Shown: piece by piece, positions 1 to 6,482 of the stretch
Numbering within the stretch: position 1 is the first letter of the stretch
How the letters are laid out: every line of letters begins with the position of its first letter
Source: Prevotellaceae bacterium
GTDB taxonomy: Bacteria; Bacteroidota; Bacteroidia; Bacteroidales; Bacteroidaceae
Direction: 5' to 3'
Length of the DNA: 6,482 bases
Assembly (NCBI GenBank): GCA_021204545.1
Contig: JAJPZF010000071.1
Location: forward strand, 1 to 6,482
Notes under the pieces: generated by a model
What the model saw: the letters and a program-made list of their open reading frames with translations, nothing else
The model's database searches: none
Told to the model about the DNA's origin: nothing
Program-made: the position numbers and the translations under genes

Positions 1-15
1 AGGCTATTCCGGTTG

Positions 16-615
16 CTACCTGCGCAGGAACTCCATCATCTTGCGCATAGCGATTGCCCGGTGGCTGATGCGGTTCTTCTGTTCTGCTCCCATCTCGGCG
101 AATGTTAGCCTGGAGCCGTTGGGCTGGAACACTGGGTCGTATCCGAATCCGTGCAAGCCGCGCGGCTCAGAGGTTATGCTCCCCTCCACTACTCCCTCGA
201 AGAGCGAATAAGGGGCTGTCTCCCCGCCTTGAATAAGGGCTATGACGGTGCGGAAGCGTGCCGAGCGATCCTTAACTTCTTTCAGCTTGCAGAGCAGGCA
301 GCGGATGTTAGCGTCGGGGTCGTGTTCAACGCCGTAGCCATAAAGTGAGCCATAGCGTGCAGTGAACACACCGGGCTCTCCCAGGAGCGCGTCCACCTCG
401 AGGCCTGTGTCGTCGGCGAAGCAATCCACTCCGTACCTGTCCCAGACGTGGCGTGCCTTCAGCAGTGCGTTGCCCTGGAGCGTGAGGCTGGTCTCGGGTA
501 TGTCGTCGTGGCAACATATATCCGCAAGTCCCAGCACCTGAAAGCCTTCCCCGAGTATCCGCCGCGCCTCGATCAGCTTTTGCGGGTTGTTGGTAGCCAT
601 CACCAGTTGCCTCAT
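16..615 (-). CDS. rdgB: RdgB/HAM1-family non-canonical purine NTP pyrophosphatase
   Basis: This 199-residue cytosolic protein belongs to the Ham1/RdgB family, which hydrolyses dITP, ITP and XTP to the monophosphate and pyrophosphate and so keeps deaminated purines out of DNA and RNA. Visible motifs are the N-terminal ATNNPQK substrate-binding motif (residues 7-13), FADDTGLEVDAL with the catalytic aspartate pair D68-D69 (66-76), PGVFTARYG (81-89), GFGYDPVF (156-163), and the C-terminal KNRISHR purine-recognition motif (180-186). The length is normal for the family and all key residues are present, so it should be active. The start MRQLVMATNN puts the first strand and motif where the family expects them. 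It is the last gene of the leuS operon, 3 bases after the stop of the decayed YitT copy, and has no promoter of its own that I can see. Its expression is therefore probably tied to read-through across that remnant. The family assignment is firm; activity is inferred. Confidence 0.95.
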   Translation of the reverse strand: MRQLVMATNNPQKLIEARRILGEGFQVLGLADICCHDDIPETSLTLQGNALLKARHVWDRYGVDCFADDTGLEVDALLGEPGVFTARYGSLYGYGVEHDPDANIRCLLCKLKEVKDRSARFRTVIALIQGGETAPYSLFEGVVEGSITSEPRGLHGFGYDPVFQPNGSRLTFAEMGAEQKNRISHRAIAMRKMMEFLRR

Positions 616-618
616 GAC

Positions 619-1197
619 CTATCTCTTTATCACGTCAAACCCCTCGCCGAGCGCGCCCTCCTGAGCCAGCCCATGCTCTGACGAACGCGTCGCGAGGTCA
701 ATGCGCTTGATGAGGCGGTATGTCAGGCGGCTCTCCCTCTTGCGGGCCATGATGAGCGGCACCTCGCGCCGCTCCTTGCCGCGCCAGCCCTGCCCCTTGA
801 GGACAGTGGGGCCACGGTTCACCTCGCAGCACACCGCCTGGGCTGTCTCCTCGCGCCTCTCACTGGTGATGAAGTACCGCGCGCTCTGCCGCACGCCGTT
901 AGTAGTGTAGTCAAGGAACGTCATCGAGGTGAGCATAGTGAGGTAGCCTATCACCGTCGTCTCTATGCCGCGGAACACGAACCAGCTGCAACTGACGATG
1001 ACGATGTCGAGGAAGAGCATAAGGCGACCCGTCGAGATGTTCCGGCACTTGTTCACGCAACTGGCTATGGTGTCCGTGCCACCCGCGCTTCCCCCGTCGA
1101 GGGCGTGGCGACCCTTAGGGCAGCCGCGCAATAAGTGCGCAGCCCTCCGTAGTGGATGAGCAATCCCCCGACAATCTCCGCGCGCGGTCGCCCTCAT
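619..1197 (-). pseudogene. Truncated second YitT-family copy (C-terminal half with DUF2179), probable pseudogene
   Basis: The open frame from the ATG at 1197 gives 192 residues. From GGSAGGTD (residue 35) to the end it aligns collinearly with residues 142-297 of the intact upstream YitT protein: CRNISTGRL against [16 protein letters not shown] against GSCWFVF, and EGALGEGFDVIK against [12 protein letters not shown]. It keeps two membrane segments (about 58-75 and 81-97) and a DUF2179-like C-terminal domain (about 130-192). The first ~34 residues, an arginine-rich stretch, do not look like YitT. In the other two minus-strand frames the missing homology is visible: AEIVGGLLIHYGG at 1181-1143 and GCALIARLP at 1144-1118, leading into KGRHALDGGSAGG in the present frame at about 1116. 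This suggests two one-base insertions plus loss of the first ~120 codons. The nominal start overlaps the TGA of the intact copy as ATGA, so a short protein could still be made by coupled translation. The remaining 158 codons stay open. Loss of function is inferred; a retained short protein is possible. Confidence 0.7.
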
Positions 1198-2087
1198 GCC
1201 TTAATGGCGTTGAAGCCCTTGCCGAAAGCGCCCTCGACGCGGTGCTGTGTGACGAATGCGTCAGGGTCGATGGAGCGCACGACGCGAAGCACCTTGACCG
1301 CCTCCCGCTTATGCACGATGACCACCACCACCTTCATCTGCGTGTGCGAGTAGCCTCCCTCGCCGTAGAGCAGCGTGAGCGTGTGGCCAGTCTTGCGCCT
1401 CACTTCGTCCCCTATCTCCTCGTGCAGCTTTGTGTAGATTGTCAGCTGGATGTCCTGCTTCGTGCTGTTCATCACCATGTCAACGGTAAAGGTGTAAATC
1501 ACAAGAGTAACGAAGCCGAAGACCACCATCCGCCAATCGTTGAAGACGAACCAGCAGGAGCCTATGACAAGGAAATCAAGGTAGAGCAGCACACGGCCGA
1601 GGGATATGTTCCGGTACTTGTTGGTTATGGCAGCGAGGATGTCCCAGCCTCCCGTGCTGCCTCCCGAGAGGAAGACGAGTGCAATGCCGACGCCGTTGAG
1701 TACAGCCCCGAGCATGCACGCCATGCCGTCCTGCCCTTCTCCGAGCACCTGCGTGAAGCCTCCGTGCCCGTCGCTCATGAGGTTCTGCCCAAGGGCGAGG
1801 TAAGCGGTGAGGAAGATGACGGCGTAGAGAGTCTTGAGGGCGAACTTCAGTCCGAGAATCCACCAGGCGAGGAGCAGCAGGACGAGGTTGACGGCGAAGA
1901 TGGTGTACTGCATGGGGAAGCCGCTTGCGTACTGGATGATGGCGGCCAGTCCCGCCAGTCCGCCGGTGGTTATGTGGTAAGGCAGGAGGAACGCTGCCCA
2001 GCCGATGTCGTAGACAGCCATTCCGAGGTTAATGAGAACCATGTCCTGGGCGATGGTCCACGCCTCGGCCTTCAGTGGCTTGCGCAT
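1194..2087 (-). CDS. YitT-family integral membrane protein with C-terminal DUF2179 domain
   Basis: This 297-residue protein matches the usual YitT length and architecture. The first ~205 residues hold roughly six or seven hydrophobic segments (about 15-37, 42-56, 60-80, 84-100, 122-140, 165-182, 186-203). They include the family's TGGLAGLA motif (41-48) and the GGSTGGWDI motif (142-150), followed by [12 protein letters not shown]. The soluble C-terminal DUF2179 domain (about 220-297) contains the glycine-rich LLYGEGGYS turn, the [11 protein letters not shown] strand, the RSIDPDAFV segment and the terminal EGAFGKGF motif. The family is widespread and acts in the cytoplasmic membrane, but its molecular function is not established; no transport substrate can be read from the sequence. 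The usual T of GGSTGGTD is W here (residue 148), while the decayed copy downstream has T. The ATG lies inside the end of leuS (16-base overlap), pointing to translational coupling. Its TGA overlaps the ATG of the downstream remnant. Confidence 0.93.
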   Translation of the reverse strand: MRKPLKAEAWTIAQDMVLINLGMAVYDIGWAAFLLPYHITTGGLAGLAAIIQYASGFPMQYTIFAVNLVLLLLAWWILGLKFALKTLYAVIFLTAYLALGQNLMSDGHGGFTQVLGEGQDGMACMLGAVLNGVGIALVFLSGGSTGGWDILAAITNKYRNISLGRVLLYLDFLVIGSCWFVFNDWRMVVFGFVTLVIYTFTVDMVMNSTKQDIQLTIYTKLHEEIGDEVRRKTGHTLTLLYGEGGYSHTQMKVVVVIVHKREAVKVLRVVRSIDPDAFVTQHRVEGAFGKGFNAIKA

Positions 2088-4927
2088 TTCGTCACCACGT
2101 TTACTATGCGCCCCGGCACGACGACCGTCTTCACCACACGCATTCCCTCGAGGTATTTCCGCGACAGCTCCGAGCTGAGGACGGCCTTCTCGATGTCTTC
2201 CTTAGAGGCATCCGCAGGGAACTGGAGGGTGAACCTGACCTTGCCGTTGAACTGCACGGGCATCGTGACGCTTGTCTCCCGTAGATACCGCTCTTCGAGC
2301 CTCGGCCAGGGAGCGTCAGCCACGCTTGAGAGGTTGCCCAGTGCGTGCCAAAGCTCCTCGGCGATATGCGGGCAGAAGGGCGCTAAGAGTGCGACGAGCG
2401 GCTGGAGGACTTTGCGGCTTCGGCACCGCTGCCGCGCAAGCTCTGTGGTGGCGACCATGAAGGCGGGTATGGACGTGTTGTAGCTGAATGCCTCGATGTC
2501 CGCGCTGACTTTTTTGATCAGCTTATGCAGGCTTCTCAAATTCTCTGCCGAAGGCTCGCTCTCGTCCGCCTGAAGATTGCCCTCCTTGTCCCAGAACAGT
2601 TGCCAGAACTTCCTGAGGAAACGGAAGCTGCCGTCAATGCCGTTCGTGTCCCACGGCTTGCTCTGCTCCACGGGTCCGAGGAACATCTCGTAGAGGCGCA
2701 GCGTGTCAGCCCCGTAGTTCTCCACGATCATATCGGGGTTAACCACGTTGAAGCGGCTCTTCGACATCTTCTCGACAGCCCAGCCGCAGATGTACTTGCC
2801 GTCCTCGAGCAGGAACTCCGCCGAGGCGTACTCAGGCCGCCAGGCCTTGAACCGCTGGATGTCAAGCACGTCATTGCGCACTATGTTCACGTCCACCGGC
2901 AGAGGCGTGACATCGTACTGCCCCTTTAGTCCGAAAGACACGAAGGTGTTAGTGCCTTGAATGCGGTAGACGAAGTTGCTCCTGCCTTGTATCATGCCCT
3001 GGTTGACGAGCTTGCGGAAGGGTTCTTCCACGCGGCTCACGCCGATGTCCCTGAGGAACTTGTTCCAGAAACGGCTGTAGATGAGGTGACCCGTGGCGTG
3101 CTCGCTGCCGCCGACGTAGAGGTCGACGTCGCGCCAGTAAGCGTCCGCCTCCTGGCTGACGAGGGCCTCCGAGTTGTGCGGGTCCATATAGCGAAGGTAA
3201 TAGGCACTGCTTCCGGCGAAGCCCGGCATAGTGCAAAGCTCGAGCGGGAAGACCGTCTGCTCGTCAATCAGCTCTTTGTCCACCACCCTGTGTTCCTTCT
3301 CGCTCCACGCCCAGCGGCGCGCGTTGCCCAGCGGCGGCTCTCCCGTCTTGGTGGGCAGGAAGTTCTCCACCTCGGGCAGCTCTATGGGGAGGCACTCTTC
3401 GGGCAGCATGGTCGGGATGCCTTGCCTGTAGTAGACAGGGAAGGGCTCTCCCCAGTAGCGTTGACGGCTGAAGATGGCGTCGCGCAGGCGGTAGTTGACC
3501 TTCACCTTTCCCAGGCCGTTCTGCTTCACGTAGCGTTTAGTGGCTGCGATGGCTTCCTTCACCGTGAGGCCGTTGAGGCTGAAGTCGATGTACGGCTTCA
3601 CGCCCTTGCGAGGGCTGTTGGTGACAATTCCCTCCTTGGCGTCGTAGCTTTGCTCGCTGACGTCCGCGCCCTCGATGAGTGGGATGATTGGCAATCCGAA
3701 ATGCCGCGCGAAGGCATAGTCGCGGCTGTCGTGAGCCGGCACTGCCATTATCGCGCCAGTCCCGTAGCCAGCCAGCACGTATTCGCTTATCCAGATGGGG
3801 TTCCGCTCGCCCGTGAAGGGATTGACAGCGTAAGAGCCACTGAAGACGCCCGTCACCCTGTGGTCAATCATCCGCTCCCGCTCGGTGCGCCCTTTCACGT
3901 ATTTGATGTATTCGTCCACCTCCTTCCGCTGAGCCTCTGTGGTAAGCCTCTGGACGAGCTCGCTCTCAGGCGCAAGAACCATGAAGGTGACGCCGAACAT
4001 AGTGTCAGCCCTCGTGGTGAAGATTGTGAGGCACTCCTCGGAGTCCGCCACACGGAACCGCACCTCCGTTCCCTCGCTCCTGCCTATCCAGTTGCGCTGC
4101 GTCTCTTTGATTGACTCGCTCCACTGCAAGGTTTCCAGCCCGTCAAGCAGGCGCTGGGCGTAGGCGCTCACACGCAGGCACCACTGGCGCATGCGCTTCT
4201 GCTCCACGGGATAGCCGCCCCGCTCGCTCACGCCGTCCACCACCTCGTCGTTGGCAAGCACAGTGCCAAGCCCGGGACACCAGTTCACCATCGTCTCGCC
4301 AAGGAAGGCGACGCGCCAGTTCATGAGAGTGTCGCTCTTTTGCTTCCCGGACATGGCCTTCCACTCCGCGGCAGTGATGTGAAGCTCCTCGGTCTGGGCC
4401 GCGTCAAGCCCCTCGGTGCCGTGCTCCTCCAGCCAAGAGATGAGCTTCTCTATAGGCTGGGCCTTCTGCAGCTTGTTGGAGAAATAGGAGTTGAACATGC
4501 GCTCGAAGGCCCACTGCGTCCACCTGTAATATGCAGGGTCACAGGTGCGCACCTCGCGGCTCCAGTCGAAGCTGAAGCCCAGCTTGTCGAGCTGCTCACG
4601 ATATTTGTCTATGTTCTGACGGGTAGTCTTCTCGGGGTGCTGCCCTGTCTGTATGGCGTATTGCTCAGCGGGCAAGCCGTAGGCGTCGTAGCCCATGGGG
4701 TTAAGCACGTTGAAGCCCTGCTGGCGTTTGTAGCGGGCGTATATGTCGCTTGCGATATATCCTAAGGGATGGCCCACGTGCAAGCCCGCTCCCGAGGGGT
4801 AGGGAAACATGTTAAGCACGTAGAACTTGGGGCGGCTCGTGTCTTCCCTCACCTTGAAGGTGTCATCACGCTGCCATCTCTCGTGCCACTTCTTCTCAAT
4901 CTCCCTGAAATTGTATTCCTTGGCCAT
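2072..4927 (-). CDS. leuS: Leucyl-tRNA synthetase
   Basis: This 951-residue cytosolic class I synthetase activates leucine with ATP and transfers it to tRNA-Leu. The catalytic fold shows [16 protein letters not shown] with the HIGH-type HVGH (residues 50-53), and KMSKS (720-724). The CP1 editing domain, which removes mischarged residues, has the threonine-rich TTRADTMFG (304-312) and [16 protein letters not shown] (389-404) with its editing aspartate. [14 protein letters not shown] (486-499) leads back into the active site. The tRNA-binding helical domain and a C-terminal domain follow. Before [18 protein letters not shown] there is an extra block of about 45 residues (roughly 153-208), and the zinc-knuckle cysteines seen in E. 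coli are replaced by SERGG, as I recall for Bacteroides LeuRS. A long insert (about 648-715) precedes KMSKS. I chose the ATG at 4927 ([14 protein letters not shown]). The in-frame ATG 16 codons upstream would lie ahead of the -7 box, so it could not be on the transcript. First gene of the operon. Confidence 0.97.
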   Translation of the reverse strand: MAKEYNFREIEKKWHERWQRDDTFKVREDTSRPKFYVLNMFPYPSGAGLHVGHPLGYIASDIYARYKRQQGFNVLNPMGYDAYGLPAEQYAIQTGQHPEKTTRQNIDKYREQLDKLGFSFDWSREVRTCDPAYYRWTQWAFERMFNSYFSNKLQKAQPIEKLISWLEEHGTEGLDAAQTEELHITAAEWKAMSGKQKSDTLMNWRVAFLGETMVNWCPGLGTVLANDEVVDGVSERGGYPVEQKRMRQWCLRVSAYAQRLLDGLETLQWSESIKETQRNWIGRSEGTEVRFRVADSEECLTIFTTRADTMFGVTFMVLAPESELVQRLTTEAQRKEVDEYIKYVKGRTERERMIDHRVTGVFSGSYAVNPFTGERNPIWISEYVLAGYGTGAIMAVPAHDSRDYAFARHFGLPIIPLIEGADVSEQSYDAKEGIVTNSPRKGVKPYIDFSLNGLTVKEAIAATKRYVKQNGLGKVKVNYRLRDAIFSRQRYWGEPFPVYYRQGIPTMLPEECLPIELPEVENFLPTKTGEPPLGNARRWAWSEKEHRVVDKELIDEQTVFPLELCTMPGFAGSSAYYLRYMDPHNSEALVSQEADAYWRDVDLYVGGSEHATGHLIYSRFWNKFLRDIGVSRVEEPFRKLVNQGMIQGRSNFVYRIQGTNTFVSFGLKGQYDVTPLPVDVNIVRNDVLDIQRFKAWRPEYASAEFLLEDGKYICGWAVEKMSKSRFNVVNPDMIVENYGADTLRLYEMFLGPVEQSKPWDTNGIDGSFRFLRKFWQLFWDKEGNLQADESEPSAENLRSLHKLIKKVSADIEAFSYNTSIPAFMVATTELARQRCRSRKVLQPLVALLAPFCPHIAEELWHALGNLSSVADAPWPRLEERYLRETSVTMPVQFNGKVRFTLQFPADASKEDIEKAVLSSELSRKYLEGMRVVKTVVVPGRIVNVVTKCASH

Positions 4928-4962
4928 CGCGTCTCTTGGTTTAATGCCTTGCTTAGCGCCCG

Positions 4963-4992
4963 CGAAGGTAGGCAAAAAGACAGTATGCCCAA
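4963..4992 (-). promoter_or_regulatory. leuS operon promoter, Bacteroidetes type
   Basis: On the minus strand TTG (4992-4990) is followed after 19 bases by TACCTTCG (4970-4963). This fits the sigma-ABfr pattern of a -33 TTG/TTTG and a -7 TAnnTTTG, with one mismatch in the -7 box. Transcription would begin near 4956 and give a leader of about 30 bases before the leuS ATG at 4927. That leader has no clear Shine-Dalgarno sequence, which is usual for this phylum, and is too short for a T-box or a peptide attenuator. Confidence 0.6.
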
Positions 4993-5003
4993 CACAATGA
5001 ACG

Positions 5004-5065
5004 CATATATCGCTCCCCTACCCTGCCCTGTCAACTCCCCCGTGAGCCACGGGTTTTGATATATG
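5004..5065. repeat. Nested inverted repeat / hairpin upstream of the leuS promoter
   Basis: CATATATC at 5004-5011 is the exact inverted complement of GATATATG at 5058-5065. Inside this pair a hairpin is formed by CCCGTG (5039-5044) and CACGGG (5048-5053) around the triloop AGC, with outer arms TCAA (5031-5034) and TTGA (5056-5059). On the plus strand the inner stem is followed by TTTT. The element lies just upstream of the leuS promoter, so it would not be in the leuS leader. It could be a protein-binding operator, a weak plus-strand terminator, or a small repeat element. The symmetry is seen directly; any function is speculative. Confidence 0.4.
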
Positions 5066-5107
5066 TCAATAAAGAGCGCACTTTCCTGCAATTCCCGTTC
5101 CCATGCC

Positions 5108-5137
5108 TTGCGCCCATAGAGAATCTGCCTACCTTTG
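5108..5137 (+). promoter_or_regulatory. Plus-strand Bacteroidetes-type promoter facing the mutS 3' end
   Basis: TTG at 5108-5110, a 19-base spacer, then TACCTTTG at 5130-5137 followed by CAG. The -7 box is a full match to TAnnTTTG and the spacing is the preferred one. It reads rightward, away from leuS, toward the 3' end of mutS. No ATG-started frame follows before the hairpin at 5288, so if it is active the product is probably a non-coding RNA. It could also be the leftover promoter of a lost gene. Confidence 0.5.
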
Positions 5138-5142
5138 CAGCG

Positions 5143-5237
5143 TGAGACAGACGAATAGGCTGTTGGTTTTGAAAAGGTAAAAAGAGTTTTTGAGACAGTA
5201 CGTTGGTTTTAGTTTTGGATAAGGTAAGTTATTTAGT
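5143..5237. repeat. Imperfect tandem duplication of a ~47-bp AT-rich unit
   Basis: Three blocks occur in the same order in two adjacent units: TGAGACAG (5143-5150 and 5191-5198), GTTGGTTTT (5162-5170 and 5202-5210), and GAAAAGGTAA / GATAAGGTAA (5171-5180 and 5218-5227). Between blocks the units have diverged by small insertions and deletions. Just downstream AAGTTATT recurs at 5226-5233 and 5246-5253. The pattern looks like an old local duplication in spacer DNA or repeated modules of an RNA. Confidence 0.5.
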
Positions 5238-5265
5238 TAAGTATTAAGTTATTGGGAAAAGACCA

Positions 5266-5281
5266 AGCTTTTTAGTAAGCT
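5266..5281 (-). terminator. Weak second hairpin downstream of mutS
   Basis: AGCTT (5266-5270) pairs with AAGCT (5277-5281) around a 6-base loop. Read on the minus strand, downstream of mutS, it is followed by TGGTCTTTT. The five-pair stem is too weak to be convincing alone, but it lies after the stronger hairpin at 5288-5314 and could help end mutS transcription. Confidence 0.2.
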
Positions 5282-5287
5282 GCGCTC

Positions 5288-5323
5288 AGGGGTTCTTCGA
5301 GAGGAAGAGCCCCTTGGTTTTCT
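5288..5323 (+). terminator. Intrinsic-type terminator hairpin between the candidate RNA and mutS
   Basis: AGGGGTTCTTC (5288-5298) pairs with GAAGAGCCCCT (5304-5314) around the loop GAGAG. As plus-strand RNA this is 11 pairs including one G-U. The T-rich tail TTGGTTTTCTCTCT follows only in the plus direction. Read on the minus strand the hairpin begins 11 bases after the mutS stop but has one A-C mismatch and no T-run directly after it. It may therefore serve both directions but looks better suited to the plus strand. Confidence 0.55.
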
Positions 5324-5325
5324 CT

Positions 5326-6482
5326 CTACTTGTCGGTGACTATGCGCTTTATCCCGCTGAGTTTATTCAAGGCTTCCAGCGGCGTGAGGTTGTTGATGTC
5401 AAGGTCGAGAATCTCGTCCCGCACTTGCCTTAGCACGGGGTCGTCGAGCTGGAAGAGGTTGAGCTGCATGCCGTCCTGCCTCGTCGTGATGGCTATCTTG
5501 CCGTTCACCTCAGTGTTCCGCGTCTGCTCCAGCTGGCTGAGCACCTCGTCCGCCCTGCGAGTGATGGACGACGGCATGCCCGCGAGCCTTGCCACGTGTA
5601 TGCCGAAGGAGTGCTCGCTGCCGCCCGGCTCCAGTTTCCTGAGGAAGACCACCTTGCCGTCCTGCTCCTTCACGCTGACGTTATAGTTCTTTATGCGCTG
5701 ATAGCTGGCTGCCATCTCGTTCAGCTCATGGTAGTGGGTGGCAAAGAGCGTGCGGGGGTGGCAGTGACTGTTCTCGTGGATGTACTCAACGATAGCCCAG
5801 GCGATGGAGATGCCGTCGTAGGTGCTCGTGCCGCGGCCAAGCTCGTCGAACAGAATGAGCGACCGCTCCGAGAGGTTGTTCAGTATGCTTGCAGCCTCAC
5901 TCATCTCGACGAGGAACGTGCTTTCACCCATTGAAATGTTATCGCTTGCCCCGACACGGGTGAATATCTTGTCCACAATCCCGATATGAGCCCGCTCTGC
6001 CGGCACGAAACTCCCTATATGCGCCATCAGGGTTATCAAGGCGGTCTGGCGGAGCAAGGCACTCTTTCCCGCCATATTCGGGCCAGTAATGATGATTATC
6101 TGCTGCTTTTGAGTGTCGAGATACAAGTCGTTGGGGATGTACCGCTCGCCTGAGGGCAATTGTTTCTCTATCACTGGATGACGCCCGCCACGAATGTCTA
6201 TGATGTCAGTGTCATCCACGACTGGACGTATGTAGGAATTTTCTTTAGCCGCTGTGGAAAAAGAAAGCAAGCAGTCGAGGCGGGCCACGAGATTAGCGTC
6301 AATTTGGACTTGCTCAGTGAAGTCGGCCAGAGCAAGCACCAAGTCGTTGAAGATCCTTGTCTCAAGAGAGAGGATCTGGTCAGTCGCTCCCAGGATTTTC
6401 CCTTCGTATTCCTTCAGCTCTTCCGTTATGTAGCCCTCAGCCTGAGCCAGTGTGTGTTTGCGAATCCATTCAGCGGGCACGA
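5326..6482 (-). CDS. mutS: DNA mismatch repair protein MutS, C-terminal part (5' end outside window)
   Basis: About 385 residues are present, against a usual MutS length near 870, so the mismatch-binding, connector and most lever domains are outside the window. The frame stays open to the window edge; the GTG at 6480 is an internal valine ([11 protein letters not shown] matches the MutS lever region). Counting from that valine, the part seen contains the end of the clamp/lever region (1-100), Walker [10 protein letters not shown] (132-140), the composite-site signature [12 protein letters not shown] (185-196), Walker [17 protein letters not shown] (208-223), the FATHYHEL histidine switch (247-254), and the dimerising helix-turn-helix [18 protein letters not shown] (293-310). 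QLNLF (339-343) fits a beta-clamp binding motif, and a short C-terminal extension follows. MutS recognises mismatches as a dimer and recruits MutL in an ATP-dependent way. All ATPase motifs are intact. The gene points the same way as leuS but is separated from it by 400 bases, so it is probably a separate transcription unit. Confidence 0.96.
   Translation of the reverse strand, partial: VPAEWIRKHTLAQAEGYITEELKEYEGKILGATDQILSLETRIFNDLVLALADFTEQVQIDANLVARLDCLLSFSTAAKENSYIRPVVDDTDIIDIRGGRHPVIEKQLPSGERYIPNDLYLDTQKQQIIIITGPNMAGKSALLRQTALITLMAHIGSFVPAERAHIGIVDKIFTRVGASDNISMGESTFLVEMSEAASILNNLSERSLILFDELGRGTSTYDGISIAWAIVEYIHENSHCHPRTLFATHYHELNEMAASYQRIKNYNVSVKEQDGKVVFLRKLEPGGSEHSFGIHVARLAGMPSSITRRADEVLSQLEQTRNTEVNGKIAITTRQDGMQLNLFQLDDPVLRQVRDEILDLDINNLTPLEALNKLSGIKRIVTDK

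Larger units (their letters stand above)
16..4956 (-). other. Probable operon leuS - yitT - yitT remnant - rdgB
   Basis: Four reading frames follow one another on the minus strand with junctions of -16, -4 and +3 bases, which leaves no room for internal promoters or terminators between genes. A promoter match lies just upstream of leuS and none is visible at the inner junctions. Co-transcription is inferred from this spacing. Nothing in the sequence ties the products to one pathway, so the grouping may be positional rather than functional. Confidence 0.7.
5144..5323 (+). ncRNA. Candidate small non-coding RNA (or orphan transcript)
   Basis: A full-match promoter ends at 5137, so the transcript should start around 5143-5145. 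A strong hairpin at 5288-5314 followed by TGGTTTTCTCTCT would end it near 5323, giving roughly 180 bases. There is no ATG on the plus strand in this span, and the only GTG frame (5142) stops after 12 codons. The body is AT-rich and rich in G and T on this strand, contains two imperfect copies of a ~47-base unit, and ends with a small AGCTT/AAGCT hairpin before the terminator. It does not match 6S, SRP, tmRNA or RNase P RNA by any motif I can recognise. The 3' end stops about 3 bases short of the mutS stop codon, so read-through would be antisense to mutS. Promoter and terminator are seen as patterns; the RNA itself is inferred. Confidence 0.38.

Noticed and set aside
1113..1197. The arginine-rich N-terminus of the remnant as a new functional domain.
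   Set aside because: The other frames of the same DNA read as YitT membrane-segment sequence, so the arginine-rich stretch is best explained as a frameshift product.
1152..2483. A 443-codon plus-strand open frame opposite yitT and the 3' end of leuS.
   Set aside because: It is fully antisense to two well-supported genes. Its composition (rich in E, D, V, H, R, with no recognisable domain) is what the complementary frame of GC-rich coding DNA gives. No promoter or start context is visible.
2957..4114. A 385-codon plus-strand open frame opposite leuS.
   Set aside because: Lies entirely inside leuS on the other strand and shows no domain or membrane pattern. It is a reading-frame shadow of LeuRS.
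4928..4962. A T-box, leucine attenuator or riboswitch ahead of leuS.
   Set aside because: The predicted leader is only about 30 bases, with no hairpin ladder, no leucine-rich leader peptide and no T-box motif.
4928..4975. A longer leuS start at the ATG ending at 4975, adding 16 residues.
   Set aside because: The added residues ([15 protein letters not shown]) do not fit LeuRS N-termini, and the -7 promoter box at 4970-4963 lies inside this extension, so the upstream ATG would not be transcribed from it.
4849..5091. An 80-codon minus-strand frame with a hydrophobic stretch, spanning the leuS start and promoter.
   Set aside because: It needs a TTG start, runs through the leuS promoter and into leuS in another frame, and its hydrophobic segment falls on the inverted-repeat element. 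Most likely chance.
5004..5323. An insertion sequence, MITE or CRISPR array in the mutS-leuS spacer.
   Set aside because: No transposase, no target-site duplication at the ends of the inverted repeat, and the repeats are two diverged copies rather than a regular array with spacers.

Overview
The window carries the 3' half of mutS and a compact set of housekeeping genes, leuS, yitT, a damaged second yitT copy and rdgB. All of them lie on the minus strand. The organism is most likely a GC-rich member of the Bacteroidales. Three things point there: the LeuRS has the extra block before its NWCP motif and lacks the zinc-ribbon cysteines, as I recall from Bacteroides LeuRS; the two promoters found fit the Bacteroidetes sigma-ABfr pattern (TTG, 19 bases, TAnnTTTG); and no gene has a clear Shine-Dalgarno sequence. 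The genus cannot be fixed from this window; a Prevotella-like relative is a guess.

Layout, from right to left in the direction of transcription. Positions 6482-5326 hold the C-terminal ~385 residues of MutS (ATPase, helix-turn-helix and clamp-binding tail), cut by the window edge. Positions 5325-4928 are a 400-base intergenic stretch, the only sizeable non-coding region. It contains a strong hairpin just after mutS, an AT-rich imperfect tandem duplication, a plus-strand promoter that reads toward that hairpin, an inverted-repeat/hairpin element, and the leuS promoter. The plus-strand promoter and the hairpin together bracket about 180 bases without any ATG, so a small non-coding RNA is a reasonable candidate. 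Positions 4927-16 form a tightly packed probable operon: leuS overlaps an intact YitT-family membrane protein gene by 16 bases; that gene overlaps the remnant of a second YitT copy by an ATGA junction; and rdgB starts 3 bases after the remnant ends.

The genes are metabolic and maintenance genes: leucine charging of tRNA (LeuRS), removal of deaminated purine nucleotides from the pool (RdgB) and mismatch repair (MutS). The YitT proteins are multi-pass membrane proteins of unknown function. The second YitT copy appears to have lost its first membrane segments, and the residual homology at its new 5' end is spread over three reading frames. I see no mobile element, CRISPR array, tRNA or rRNA. Nothing here amounts to a new multi-gene system; the most notable items are the candidate small RNA and the decayed paralogue inside the operon.
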